NCBI GenBank assembly: GCA_947494035.1
Contig: CANLTN010000020.1
Coordinates: 1-64,000, forward strand
Length of the DNA: 64,000 nt
Direction: 5' to 3'
From: Pseudovibrio sp947494035
Lineage (GTDB): Bacteria > Pseudomonadota > Alphaproteobacteria > Rhizobiales > Stappiaceae
Of the stretch, positions 9,136 to 17,897 are shown in pieces. Position 1 is the stretch's first letter; the number at the start of each line of letters is the position of its first letter. The position numbers and the translations under genes are program-made. The notes beneath the pieces were generated by a model, which saw only the letters and a program-made list of their open reading frames with translations, was not told where the DNA came from and made no database searches.

Positions 9136-9243
9136 GGTTCAGACAGGAATTTACCTTCGGTTTCATAGTGTACAAGCACGGCACCGTGAGATTTCACAGG
9201 GAAGTTCCCACATGAGACCCCGCAGGATTCCGCGGATATGTAC

Positions 9244-9332
9244 TTGACCTTAAGAAATTACACTTGGGTATAACTTGCCGTGAGCGCGAGGCCGTTCTAT
9301 ATTCCGTCACAAGTTGACGTTTACGCAAACGT
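9244..9332 (+). promoter_or_regulatory. Putative long-spacer promoter and palindrome of the beta-oxidation operon
   Basis: TTGACC at 9244 and TATAAC at 9269 form -35 and -10 boxes with a 19-bp spacer, the stretched spacing seen at MerR-controlled promoters. Further down, 41 bp before the first ATG, lies ACGTTT-ACGC-AAACGT (9317-9332), a palindrome of the kind recognised by MerR-type acyl-CoA-catabolism regulators. I recall the LiuR motif as similar, but could not check it. Which element is used is not decided by sequence. Confidence 0.45.
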
Positions 9333-9372
9333 TATGTCGCGCCTCTTGGGTTGGTCGGAAGGAAAAATTGCT

Positions 9373-11169
9373 ATGCCGAGTTATAGTGCTCCCGTTGAAG
9401 ATACACTCTTTTTGCTCAAAGATGTTCTGGGTTACGAAAAACATTCAAACCTGCCTGGGTTCTCCGAGGCAACTCCTGATCTTGTCGAAGCTATCTTGAA
9501 AGAAGGCGCAAAGTACTCTGAAGAGATCCTGCAGCCTCTGAACCTGAGCGGCGATAAGGCTGGCTGTACCCGCCATGAAGACGGAACAGTGACAACACCT
9601 GCGGGTTTCAAAGAAGCATACAAAGCTTACGCCGAAGGCGGCTGGGGTGGTCTGTCCATTCCTGAGCAGTATGGCGGCCAGGGCATGCCTGCGACCCTTT
9701 CTGTTATCTTGAATGAGTACCTGTGTTCCGCAAACCAGGCGTTTGCGATGTATCCGGGTCTGACCGCCGGTGCGATGGCAGCTCTGCTCGTTCACGCAAA
9801 CGACGAAATTAAAGACACCTACCTGCCGAAAATGGCAAGTGGCGAGTGGACAGGTACCATGAACCTGACCGAGCCACATTGCGGTACCGACCTTGGCATG
9901 ATGCGTACAAAAGCGGTTCCACAGGGCGACGGCAGCTACAAGATTTCCGGCACGAAGATCTTCATCTCTGCTGGTGACCATGACCTTGCTGAGAACATTG
10001 TCCACCTTGTTCTGGCACGTATTGAAGGTGCTCCTGAAGGTATCAAGGGTATTTCCCTGTTTGTGGTTCCTAAGAAGAAGCTCGATGCTGACGGAAATCC
10101 TGCTGAATCGAACAACGTGAGTGTTGGCGCCATCGAAGAGAAGATGGGTATCCACGCGAACTCCACTTGTGTCATGAACTATGACGAATCCGTCGGCTAT
10201 CTCGTTGGTGAAGAACACAAAGGCATGCGTGCCATGTTCGTCATGATGAACGAAGCACGCCTTGGTGTTGGTATTCAGGGTCTGTCTCAGTCTGAAGTGG
10301 CTTACCAGAACGCTCTGGCCTATGCGAAGGACCGTCTTCAGGGGCGCTCACTGACTGGACCTAAGAGCCCGGACAAGCCAGCTGACCCGATCATCGTTCA
10401 TCCGGATATCCGCCGCGTTTTGATGACCATCCGGTCCTTCAACGAAGCTGCCCGTGCTCTTTACATGTGGACCTCGCTGCATGGCGATGTCTCCCACCTG
10501 TCTCAGGACGATGCTGAAAAGCAGGCTTCCGACGACATGATGGGTCTGCTGACACCGGTCGTCAAAGGCGTTCTGACGGATAAGGGCTTTGACAACACCG
10601 TTATGGCTCAGCAGGTCTTTGGTGGTCACGGCTATATCCAGGAATGGGGTATGGACCAGTTCGTGCGTGATGCCCGTATCGCCATGATCTATGAAGGTGC
10701 CAACGGCGTTCAGGCGCTTGACCTTGTTGGCCGTAAGCTGCCTGCAAACGGTGGTCGTGCGGTTCAGGCATGGTTCAAGGAAGTAAGCGCGTTCATTAAA
10801 GAGCATGAAGGCGACGAAGAGCTTGGCGTTTACATGAAGGGCCTGAAGCAGTCTTTGAACGATCTGCAGGCAGCGACCATGTGGTTCATGCAGAACGCGA
10901 TGAAGAACCCGGACAATGCCGGTGCTGGCTCCAACGACTACATGCACCTGTTCGGTCTGGTGGCTCTTGGTTACATGTGGACCAAGATCGCAATTGCTGC
11001 GAACCGCAAGATCAAAGAGGGCGCAAATGGTCAGGAAGACTGGCTGAAAACCAAGCTGACCCTTGGAACCTTCTTCATGGAACGTGTGATGCCTGAATCT
11101 TCTGCCCATCTGGCACGCATCTCCACCGGTGCTGACACCATGATGAGCCTCGACGCGGAAGCGTTCTGA
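9373..11169 (+). CDS. Acyl-CoA dehydrogenase with C-terminal domain (DmdC/FadE-like)
   Basis: 598 residues from ATG 9373, preceded by GAAGGA; an upstream start at 9280 would run through the operator region. It has the N-terminal helical domain, middle beta domain (TEPHCGTDLGMMRTKA, KISGTKIFISAGDHD) and C-terminal FAD domain (FGGHGYIQEWGMDQFVRDARI), with the catalytic glutamate in IYEG at about residue 440, plus the additional approximately 100-residue C-terminal domain. It oxidises acyl-CoA to enoyl-CoA, feeding electrons to ETF. The approximately 600-residue two-part form is shared by methylmercaptopropionyl-CoA dehydrogenase (DmdC) of marine alphaproteobacteria; which acyl chain is used is open. 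First gene of the operon. Confidence 0.92.
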   Translation: MPSYSAPVEDTLFLLKDVLGYEKHSNLPGFSEATPDLVEAILKEGAKYSEEILQPLNLSGDKAGCTRHEDGTVTTPAGFKEAYKAYAEGGWGGLSIPEQYGGQGMPATLSVILNEYLCSANQAFAMYPGLTAGAMAALLVHANDEIKDTYLPKMASGEWTGTMNLTEPHCGTDLGMMRTKAVPQGDGSYKISGTKIFISAGDHDLAENIVHLVLARIEGAPEGIKGISLFVVPKKKLDADGNPAESNNVSVGAIEEKMGIHANSTCVMNYDESVGYLVGEEHKGMRAMFVMMNEARLGVGIQGLSQSEVAYQNALAYAKDRLQGRSLTGPKSPDKPADPIIVHPDIRRVLMTIRSFNEAARALYMWTSLHGDVSHLSQDDAEKQASDDMMGLLTPVVKGVLTDKGFDNTVMAQQVFGGHGYIQEWGMDQFVRDARIAMIYEGANGVQALDLVGRKLPANGGRAVQAWFKEVSAFIKEHEGDEELGVYMKGLKQSLNDLQAATMWFMQNAMKNPDNAGAGSNDYMHLFGLVALGYMWTKIAIAANRKIKEGANGQEDWLKTKLTLGTFFMERVMPESSAHLARISTGADTMMSLDAEAF

Positions 11170-11190
11170 ATAAATTATCGCAATTCAGGG

Positions 11191-11210
11191 GCCCGGGACC
11201 TATCCCGGGC
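11191..11210 (+). other. Intercistronic hairpin after the acyl-CoA dehydrogenase
   Basis: Perfect 8-bp GC-rich stem GCCCGGGA / TCCCGGGC with a 4-base loop, 20 bases past the stop. The following bases (TCTTGTCC) are not a proper T run, so it more likely stabilises the upstream message or terminates only partly before the GST gene. Confidence 0.6.
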
Positions 11211-11269
11211 TCTTGTCCTGCCCTAGTCTCGACCTGATATATTAAGCTAACAGATTTTAGGAGTGCGAT

Positions 11270-11908
11270 ATGGCGGAATATAAACTTCAGTGTTTTGCGC
11301 AGAGCGGCAATGCCTACAAGGTTGCGCTGATGCTGGAGCTTTCCCAAGCATCATGGACCCCTGAGTGGGTTGATTTTTTCAATGGTGCAACCCGCGATCC
11401 TGAGTTTCGTAGCGAGCAGAACGAGATGGGTGAAATTCCTGTGCTGATACACGGGGAAACACGGCTGACGCAGTCTGCCGTGATACTGGAATACCTGACC
11501 CAGCAACTTGGCACGTTTGGCTGGGAGAACGAGGAAGAACGCCGGGAAATCATGCGCTGGCTGTTCTGGGACAACCACAAGCTGACTAGCTATGTGGCGA
11601 CCCTGCGCTTCTTGCGCGCCCTGGCAAAAACCGGTGAGACCGATGTGACCCGCTTTTTTGAAGGTCGGGCCATCGCCGCCCTCAAGGTTCTGGATAAACG
11701 CCTTGAGGACCATAACTTCCTTGTTGCAAATCGCCCAACAATCGCAGACCTTTCGGTATGCGGATACCTGTTTTGGCCAGAAGAGATTGGTGTGGACTTC
11801 GGCCCTTTATCAAATGTGAATGCATGGCTTGAGCGGATTAAGGCCCTACCCCACTGGGTAGCCCCTTATGAGCTTATGCCCGGCCACCCTATGCCTACAC
11901 CAGCCTGA
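11270..11908 (+). CDS. Glutathione S-transferase family protein
   Basis: 212 residues, ATG preceded by AGGAG. The N-terminal thioredoxin-like domain (about 1-82) has QSGNAYKVALMLEL, the cis-proline region GEIPVLIHG and the glutathione-binding LTQSAVILEYL; the C-terminal helical domain has the N-capping-box-like RPTIADLSVCGYL. The first helix carries Ser-Gly-Asn-Ala in the position of the usual Ser/Tyr/Cys nucleophile. It sits between the acyl-CoA dehydrogenase and thiolase genes, 22 bases before the latter. That placement suggests a role in thiol or acyl-intermediate handling during acyl-CoA breakdown, but this is inference. Confidence 0.88.
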   Translation: MAEYKLQCFAQSGNAYKVALMLELSQASWTPEWVDFFNGATRDPEFRSEQNEMGEIPVLIHGETRLTQSAVILEYLTQQLGTFGWENEEERREIMRWLFWDNHKLTSYVATLRFLRALAKTGETDVTRFFEGRAIAALKVLDKRLEDHNFLVANRPTIADLSVCGYLFWPEEIGVDFGPLSNVNAWLERIKALPHWVAPYELMPGHPMPTPA

Positions 11909-11929
11909 CCAATTTTTGCGGAGGACAAT

Positions 11930-13138
11930 ATGGCAGACGCCCTTATATTCGATCATGTTCGCACCCCACGTGGGCGCGGCAAGAAAGACGGCTCTTTGCA
12001 TGAAGTTTCAACAGCACGCCTTGCGGCGAACGCTCTTGAAGCCATCAGAGACCGCAATGAGCTTGACACCAAGCTTGTAGACGACGTTGTGCTTGGCTGT
12101 GTTGACCCGGTAGGTGATGCAGGCTCTGACATTGCACGTGCTGCTATTTTTGCAGCAAACTACGACCGTTCTGTTCCTGGTATGCAGATCAACCGTTTTT
12201 GTGCATCCGGCCTTGATGCGGTCAACATGGGTGCTTCCCAGATCATGTCCGGCCAGAACAAGCTGGTAATTTCCGGCGGTGTGGAAGCGATGAGCCGTGT
12301 TGGTCTTGGTGCTTCGGGCGGTCCATGGCCTGCAGACCCGCAGGTTGCTATTCCTGCCTACTTCATGCCTCAGGGCGTTTCTGCTGACCTGATCTCCACC
12401 AAATACGGTTTTTCCCGTGATGATGTGGATGCATACTCAGTAGAGAGCCAGCGCCGTGCAAAGAAGGCATGGGATGAAGGCCGCTTCAAGAACTCTGTTG
12501 TTCCTGTACGCGACATCAACGGTCTGACCATTCTGGACCATGACGAGCACATGCGCCCGCAAACAGACATGCAGTCTCTTGCAGGTTTGAACCCATCCTT
12601 CGAGATGATGGGCAACATGGGCGGCTTCAACGCTGTTGGTATTCAGGCACACCCTGAGATCGAAAAGATCAACCATATGCACCATGCTGGTAACTCCTCC
12701 GGTATCGTGGATGGTGCTGCCGCTGTGCTGATGGGTACCCGCGAGGCTGGTGAAGCTTATGGCCTGAAAGCACGTGCACGGATCAAGGCTTTTGCAAACA
12801 TCGGTTCTGACCCGGCACTGATGCTGACAGGTCCGGTTGATGTGACCGAGAAGCTTTTGAAAAATTCCGGCATGGAAATTGGCGATATCGACCTGTTTGA
12901 GCTGAACGAAGCGTTTGCCGCTGTTGTTCTGCGTTACATGCAGGCGTTTGAGATTGACCACGCCAACATGAACGTGAACGGTGGTGCAATTGCGATGGGC
13001 CATCCACTTGGTGCAACCGGTGCAATGATCCTTGGTACAGTTCTTGATGAGCTGGAGCGTCAGGACAAAAACACCGCACTTGTTACCCTGTGTATTGGTG
13101 CAGGCATGGGCACAGCAACCATCATTGAGCGCGTTTAA
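11930..13138 (+). CDS. Acetyl-CoA C-acyltransferase (thiolase, FadA type)
   Basis: 402 residues, full thiolase length, with ATG after GCGGAGG. The acylated cysteine is C91 (INRFCASGLDAVNMG); the second catalytic pair is H358 in GHPLGATG and C388 in CIGAGMG. It cleaves 3-ketoacyl-CoA with CoA to release acetyl-CoA, the last step of beta-oxidation. It precedes the FadB-like multifunctional gene by 14 bases, the normal pairing of the trifunctional complex. The biosynthetic acetoacetyl-CoA direction cannot be excluded by sequence, but the operon favours degradation. Confidence 0.93.
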   Translation: MADALIFDHVRTPRGRGKKDGSLHEVSTARLAANALEAIRDRNELDTKLVDDVVLGCVDPVGDAGSDIARAAIFAANYDRSVPGMQINRFCASGLDAVNMGASQIMSGQNKLVISGGVEAMSRVGLGASGGPWPADPQVAIPAYFMPQGVSADLISTKYGFSRDDVDAYSVESQRRAKKAWDEGRFKNSVVPVRDINGLTILDHDEHMRPQTDMQSLAGLNPSFEMMGNMGGFNAVGIQAHPEIEKINHMHHAGNSSGIVDGAAAVLMGTREAGEAYGLKARARIKAFANIGSDPALMLTGPVDVTEKLLKNSGMEIGDIDLFELNEAFAAVVLRYMQAFEIDHANMNVNGGAIAMGHPLGATGAMILGTVLDELERQDKNTALVTLCIGAGMGTATIIERV

Positions 13139-13152
13139 GGGGAGAGATAGAC

Positions 13153-15366
13153 ATGACTTACACACACTTTACCCTTGAAACCGATGCGGACGGCTTTGCA
13201 GTTCTGAAATGGGACTCACCTGAAAAGCCGATGAACGTTTTTGACGAATCCGTCATTAACGAGCTGGACAAAGTGATCGACGACATCACCGCTGATGATG
13301 CCATCAAAGGTGTTGTGGTTGCGTCCGGCAAGAAAGCGTTTTCCGCTGGAGCTGACCTTTCCATGATCGGCAAGGCTCTTAGCGTTTATAAGAAGCGTCA
13401 GGGCGTTGATCCGGAAGGCGCTGCAAAAGAACTGTTTGAAGGCACTCGCAAGCTTTCTCTCATCCTGCGCAAACTGGAAACATCCGGTAAGCCATATGTG
13501 GCTGCTGTAAACGGTGTTGCCATGGGTGGCGGTACCGAGCTTGCACTGGCTTGTCACAAGCGTGTCGGTGCTGAAGACACCCTGAAAATGGCTCTGCCTG
13601 AAGTTAAGGTGGGTCTGTTCCCGGGTGCTGGTGGTACGCAGCGTGTTATGCGCCTCGTTCCTGACCTTCAGGGCGGCTTGCAGTTCCTGATGACCGGTCA
13701 GAACCTTGACGCGAAGAAGGCCATGCGCCTGAAGCTGATTGACGCTGTTGCGCCTGAGGCTGGCCTGATTGACGCTGCCAAGAAGATGCTCTCAGAGGGT
13801 GTTGACCCAGTTGCTCCTTGGGACAAGAAGGGCTTCAAAATCCCGACTGGTAAGGTTTACTCCCCAGCCGGCATGCAGTTCTGGCCAGCTGCGAACGCAA
13901 TCTACCGTCAGAACACCTATGACAACTACCCGGGCGCACGCTACATGCTGCACTCTGTTGTTGAAGGCCTGATGGTTCCAATCGACGCTGGTCTGACCAT
14001 TGAGAGCCGTTACTTTGCGCATGTTCTGCAGAGCAAAGAAGCTGCTGCCATGGTTCGCTCCCTGTTTGGTTCCATGCAGGAGCTGAACAAAGGTGCGCGT
14101 CGCCCAGCTGGTGTGCCTGAAACAAGCCTGAAGAAGGTTGGTGTTCTTGGTGCTGGCATGATGGGTGCAGGCATTGCTTACGTGACAGCGAAAGCTGGCC
14201 TTGAGGTTGTTCTGATCGACCAGTCTCAGGAAGCTGCTGACAAAGGTAAGTCCTACTCTGAAAGCCTTCTGGACAAAGCAATCAAGCGCGGCAAGTCTAC
14301 AGCTGAGAAGAAAGAAAAGCTGCTCAGTCTGATCACCGCAACCACCGACTACAGCGCTCTGAGCGATGTGGATCTGGTGATTGAAGCTGTGTTCGAAGAC
14401 CGCGAAGTGAAGCGTGTTGTTACCGAGAAAGCCGAAGCGGCAATGCCAGCTTCCGCAGTCTACGCGTCCAACACCTCTACCCTTCCGATCACCTCGCTGG
14501 CAGAAGCTTCTTCCCGTCCAGCTGACTTCATCGGCATTCACTTCTTCTCCCCAGTGGACAAGATGATGCTTGTTGAGATCATTTTGGGTGAGAAGACCGA
14601 GGACAAGGCAACTGCTGTTGCTCTGGACTACGTAAAGGCAATCAAGAAGACCCCGATTGTTGTCAATGACAGCCGTGGCTTCTACACCTCCCGCGTGGTT
14701 GGCACCTATGTTCGCGAAGGCATCATGATGCTTTCCGATGGTGTACCAGCAGCCATGATCGAGAACGCTGGCAAGATGGCAGGCATGCCTGTTGGTCCGC
14801 TTTCTCTGGGTGATGAGGTTGCTCTGGACCTTGCCTGGAAGATTAAAGAAGCAACCAAGAAAGACCTTGGCGATGCTTATCCTTCCAGCGGTTTTGACAC
14901 CATTCTTGATGCGATGGTTGTTAAGAACGAGCGCTTTGGCCGTAAGAACTCCAAGGGCTTTTACGACTACAAAGGCAAGGACAAGGCTCTGTGGCCTGGT
15001 ATCACCGAGATCACTGGTCCATCCAAGTCTGCTGACGAGTTTGACGTTGAAGAACTGAAGGACCGCCTGCTGGGCATTCAGGCTCTTGAAACCGCACGCG
15101 TGTTTGAAGAGAACTGCCTGACAGACGTTCGTGAAGCAGACGTTGGCTCCATTCTCGGCTTCGGCTTTGCACCGTTCTCCGGTGGCACGCTATCTTACAT
15201 CGACGGCATCGGCACCAAAGAGTTCGTAGAACGCTGTGACAAGCTGGCCGCCAAGTACGGCGACCGCTTCGCACCAAACAAACAGCTGCGCGCGATGGCA
15301 GAAGCTGGCGAGACCTACTACGGTAAGTTCTCCCCTGTAGAAGCTGTAGCAGAAGCTGCTGAATAA
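13153..15366 (+). CDS. FadB-type enoyl-CoA hydratase / 3-hydroxyacyl-CoA dehydrogenase
   Basis: 737 residues. The N-terminal crotonase domain (about 1-200) has the oxyanion-hole and catalytic glutamate stretches GGGTELALACHK and LPEVKVGLFPGAGGTQR. A Rossmann NAD site GVLGAGMMGAGIAY begins near 331, followed by the dehydrogenase motif FIGIHFFSPVDKM and two C-terminal 3HCDH domains. It hydrates enoyl-CoA and oxidises the 3-hydroxyacyl-CoA with NAD+, acting with the thiolase encoded 14 bases upstream. RBS GGGGAGAGA is close. Last gene of the operon; two hairpins follow. Confidence 0.94.
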   Translation: MTYTHFTLETDADGFAVLKWDSPEKPMNVFDESVINELDKVIDDITADDAIKGVVVASGKKAFSAGADLSMIGKALSVYKKRQGVDPEGAAKELFEGTRKLSLILRKLETSGKPYVAAVNGVAMGGGTELALACHKRVGAEDTLKMALPEVKVGLFPGAGGTQRVMRLVPDLQGGLQFLMTGQNLDAKKAMRLKLIDAVAPEAGLIDAAKKMLSEGVDPVAPWDKKGFKIPTGKVYSPAGMQFWPAANAIYRQNTYDNYPGARYMLHSVVEGLMVPIDAGLTIESRYFAHVLQSKEAAAMVRSLFGSMQELNKGARRPAGVPETSLKKVGVLGAGMMGAGIAYVTAKAGLEVVLIDQSQEAADKGKSYSESLLDKAIKRGKSTAEKKEKLLSLITATTDYSALSDVDLVIEAVFEDREVKRVVTEKAEAAMPASAVYASNTSTLPITSLAEASSRPADFIGIHFFSPVDKMMLVEIILGEKTEDKATAVALDYVKAIKKTPIVVNDSRGFYTSRVVGTYVREGIMMLSDGVPAAMIENAGKMAGMPVGPLSLGDEVALDLAWKIKEATKKDLGDAYPSSGFDTILDAMVVKNERFGRKNSKGFYDYKGKDKALWPGITEITGPSKSADEFDVEELKDRLLGIQALETARVFEENCLTDVREADVGSILGFGFAPFSGGTLSYIDGIGTKEFVERCDKLAAKYGDRFAPNKQLRAMAEAGETYYGKFSPVEAVAEAAE

Positions 15367-15376
15367 TACGGGATCG

Positions 15377-15448
15377 GCTGGGCGTAACAGCCCAGCTGCC
15401 TAGTTAGAATTAGGAACGCCGATGGGAGAGATCTCATCGGCGTTTTTT
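15377..15448 (+). terminator. Double hairpin ending the beta-oxidation operon
   Basis: The first hairpin is GCTGGGC / GCCCAGC (15377-15396) with no T run. The second, about 15415-15448, pairs AACGCCGATG with CATCGGCGTT and ends in six T residues: a canonical intrinsic terminator 50 bases after the stop. Confidence 0.88.
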
Positions 15449-15466
15449 ATTGGACAGCTCACAAGT

Positions 15467-15566
15467 CGTCATCCCGCACTTGATGCGGGATCCAGAGCAA
15501 CACGTTCAGGCTTTTCGACATTCCAGACATAGATCCCGCATCGCGCTTCGCTTGTGCGGGATGACG
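15467..15566. repeat. 100-bp palindromic intergenic repeat
   Basis: The two ends are perfect inverted repeats, CGTCATCCCGCAC (15467-15479) and GTGCGGGATGACG (15554-15566), with further internal inversion (GATGCGGGATC / GATCCCGCATC). Elements with GTCATCCCGCA ends are common intergenic repeats in alphaproteobacteria; this looks like one copy. No other copy is in the window. It lies between the operon terminator and a broken gene. Confidence 0.7.
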
Positions 15567-15575
15567 GGAGGGGTG

Positions 15576-15779
15576 TCAGCTGACCAGTCCCCTTTTTGCC
15601 TCGGGATTTTGAAGAGTGACGGGCGGCTTCCACTCATACTCGATCTCCCCCTCCCGCTCCTCAACCAGCGTGAAGCCGTGGCGGAGGTAGAAGGCGTTGG
15701 CGCGGCTGGTCAGATGGAGGTCTACTTCGTTTGGTTCCGTCGCGTAGGCCAAAAACGGCACAGCAGTAACTTTCAGCAA
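15576..15779 (-). pseudogene. Remnant of a GNAT family N-acetyltransferase
   Basis: Only about 67 codons remain. The stretch EVDLHLTSRANAFYLRHGF followed by TLVEE is the acetyl-CoA-binding/beta-5 end of a GNAT domain, in which the NAFYLRHGF segment is typical. The N-terminal half, including the pantetheine-binding loop, is missing, and the only start in frame is a TTG without a ribosome site. It sits between two intergenic repeats, consistent with decay of a once intact gene. A short expressed protein is unlikely. Confidence 0.45.
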
Positions 15780-15898
15780 TAACCTGAGGGCACAAAGTGG
15801 GTTTGCGTCTATGCAATATCCCTCGGGCTTCCTATATAGAAAACAATCTTAAGCAATATGCTTTTAACCTAGAGCAGTCAAACTGCCTTGACTTTCAA

Positions 15899-15950
15899 TT
15901 TTTACGCGCATTCCGGTCGAAAACCGGCCTCTACCTAAAGAGATGCGCTT
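15899..15950. repeat. Degenerate copy of a rhizobial-type intergenic repeat
   Basis: The sequence runs TTTTTACGCGCAT-TCCGGTCGAAAACCGG and closes with AGATGCGC. Inverted arms are GCGCAT (15906-15911) / ATGCGC (15942-15947) and CCGGT / ACCGG around GAAA. It resembles the Hyphomicrobiales repeat with ACGCG...CGGAAAACCG that I recall from many genomes. Its right end abuts the next gene and argues against the earlier of two possible starts there. Confidence 0.5.
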
Positions 15951-15969
15951 TGGTACAGCGGAGATTTTG

Positions 15970-16242
15970 ATGTCAGACGATAAGTTCAACCGTTTTCTTG
16001 GAGACTCGCCAGCACGGGTGCTCTTTCGGCTGATTTTTCTGTCCTTGATTGTCGGAATTGTTCTGGCCGCGCTGAATTTTTCACCGTTGTCACTGATTTA
16101 CTCCGTGCAGGAGTTCTTTGTCCGGATCTGGAATATGGGTTTCTCAGCGCTTGAGCGTTTTGGCTCTTACTTCCTGCTTGGTGCCATGGTGGTGGTGCCG
16201 CTCTGGTTTATCTCACGGCTTATGAACTGGCGCGGACGATAA
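15970..16242 (+). CDS. Small two-helix membrane protein, DUF6460-like
   Basis: 90 residues from ATG 15970 (CGGAG upstream); the in-frame ATG at 15943 lies in the flanking repeat. MSDDKFNRFLGDSPARVLFRLIFLS leads into a first membrane helix (about 20-38), an amphipathic segment with EFFVRIWNMGF, and a second helix (about 63-82) ending SRLMNWRGR. The pattern GDSPARV...WNMGFSALERF is conserved in alphaproteobacterial small membrane proteins; I recall the DUF6460 label, unverified. Function unknown. Convergent with the TetR gene, with 27 bases between. Confidence 0.75.
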   Translation: MSDDKFNRFLGDSPARVLFRLIFLSLIVGIVLAALNFSPLSLIYSVQEFFVRIWNMGFSALERFGSYFLLGAMVVVPLWFISRLMNWRGR

Positions 16243-16269
16243 CGGCGCCAGTTCCTTGCTGCACACCCA

Positions 16270-16833
16270 TTACTGCATGCAGATATTATGGATGTTGACG
16301 GACAGGTTTTCGAAGATCTCAGGATCATCGCTGGTGTTGCCCATCAGAACGGCTACCTCCATTGCAGCAAGAACGAAATCTGACTTCACGAGCGCTTCTT
16401 CAGAGGACCAGTCGCCGCTGTATTCCAGCAGATCTGCCAGCCAGGTGCGGTTGCGGCGGGCAAATGTTGCGGCCAGTTGCTGAAGGTCTTCGGGTAATTC
16501 TTCGTTCTTATCTCCCAGCACAGCTGCGAGGAACAGCTCGCCACCATCTGTCATCCCAGCTTGAAAGGCGGCGATGTAGGTGTCCAAGGCTCTGCGGAAG
16601 TGGAGCGTTTGCGTAACAGGATCACCCAGAATTTGCAGAAAGCGGTCGATGTACCGTTCCAACACAGCCCGTTCCACGCCGTTCTTCGAAGGGAACATCT
16701 TTGAGATGTCCTGTTTGCTCGCTCCGGTCGTGCTGGCAAGTTGATTAACATCCAAGCCCAGCAGCCCACTTTCGCGGATCATGTAATCGGCCGTGTCCAG
16801 TACGAGGCTTCTATCGGTGAGCACAACACCCAT
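16270..16833 (-). CDS. TetR/AcrR family transcriptional regulator
   Basis: 187 residues from the ATG at 16833, which has GGGAG at proper spacing; a TTG 13 codons earlier is the alternative. The N-terminal helix-turn-helix is recognisable but diverged: LDTADYMIRESGLLGLDVNQLASTTGASKQDISKMFPSKNGVERAVLERYIDRFL has the TetR spacing (helix 2 start, turn, recognition helix, then the KNGVERAVLE helix 4). The C-terminal half (about 80-187) is helical with no recognisable ligand motif. No divergent target gene is adjacent, so its regulon is unknown. Confidence 0.75.
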   Translation of the reverse strand: MGVVLTDRSLVLDTADYMIRESGLLGLDVNQLASTTGASKQDISKMFPSKNGVERAVLERYIDRFLQILGDPVTQTLHFRRALDTYIAAFQAGMTDGGELFLAAVLGDKNEELPEDLQQLAATFARRNRTWLADLLEYSGDWSSEEALVKSDFVLAAMEVAVLMGNTSDDPEIFENLSVNIHNICMQ

Positions 16834-16991
16834 ACGTGTCTCCCAAGCTTGCGCGGCTCTTATTTTTTGCAATTAACGAGGAGAATACTGCGCATTTCTC
16901 CGAAAATGGCAAGAGACATATATCTGATTGTTTCCTGTAATAATTACTTCAAATTTTACATAAATTACGTATAAAAGAACTTAGTTTTAAA

Positions 16992-17897
16992 TCATAGGTA
17001 CTTCGCTGCCGTCTGGTATAAAATTGAATGGCGATTAACCAATAGTTCCAGATCGAAGGAATACCCTCCCCCAAGGACACCAGCAATCGGGATGCCCTCA
17101 TTCCTTACCAGCCGAAAGACCAGATTCTCTCTTTTGTGCAGGCCCTCATCTGAGAGGGCAAGGCGTCCCAATCGGTCCTCATGGTGCGGATCAACGCCAG
17201 CGTTGAAGAACACCAAATCGGCTTTGAAGGTGGTGAGGACCGATTTAAGCGTATCCTCCAGTATTGCCAGATACTCGTCATCTTCCATGCCATCCCTCAG
17301 AGGCACATCGAGCGTAGAGGCCCTCTTTCGGACCGGGTAGTTCTTTTCTGAATGCAGGGAGAGCGTGAAGACGCTTGCGTCGAGCGCGAAGATGTCGGCC
17401 GTGCCGTCGCCCTGATGGACATCCAAATCAATGATGAGCACGCGGGAGGCCATGCGCATGGCCTGAACGGTCTTTACGGCGACAGCCACGTCGTTAAACA
17501 CGCAAAAGCCTGCCCCTTGTGCAATTCGGGCGTGGTGGGAGCCACCTGCGGTGTTGCAGGCGATGCAATGCTCCAATGCCAGCATTGCGGTGAGCAGAGA
17601 ACCTCCAGTGGCGTATTGCGCACGGAAGGACACGCTCTGCGTCATGGGAAAGCCGATCTCACGCGCTATGGCGTGGGGGACATGACAGCTGAGGACTTGA
17701 TCGACATAGTCCCTTGCATGAACGCGCAGCAGGTTTTCTCTGGAGATTGGGCTGGGTTCATGAAACTCATAGAGCGCCCCGTGCGGGTCGGTATCCTTCA
17801 ACCACCGGGCCACACCGGCATACTTGCGCATCGGGAAGCGGTGGTTTTCGGGAATATCTGCTGTATAGGCAGGATGATGCACGACTGGTAGCTTCAC
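16992..17897 (-). CDS. Histone deacetylase-like amidohydrolase
   Basis: 301 residues, full catalytic-domain length. It begins at GTG 17897 with GAGGGGG seven bases before. The zinc-dependent deacetylase signature is intact: GGSHHA with the charge-relay pair H121/H122, the zinc ligands in IDLDVHQGDGT (D159, H161), the third ligand in NAGVDPHHEDRLGRL, and the C-terminal GGGYSFD carrying an aromatic residue where deacetylases have the transition-state Tyr. Bacterial homologues act on acetylated polyamines, short acyl amides or acetoin-related substrates; the true substrate is not evident. Single gene. Confidence 0.9.
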   Translation of the reverse strand: MKLPVVHHPAYTADIPENHRFPMRKYAGVARWLKDTDPHGALYEFHEPSPISRENLLRVHARDYVDQVLSCHVPHAIAREIGFPMTQSVSFRAQYATGGSLLTAMLALEHCIACNTAGGSHHARIAQGAGFCVFNDVAVAVKTVQAMRMASRVLIIDLDVHQGDGTADIFALDASVFTLSLHSEKNYPVRKRASTLDVPLRDGMEDDEYLAILEDTLKSVLTTFKADLVFFNAGVDPHHEDRLGRLALSDEGLHKRENLVFRLVRNEGIPIAGVLGGGYSFDLELLVNRHSILYQTAAKYL

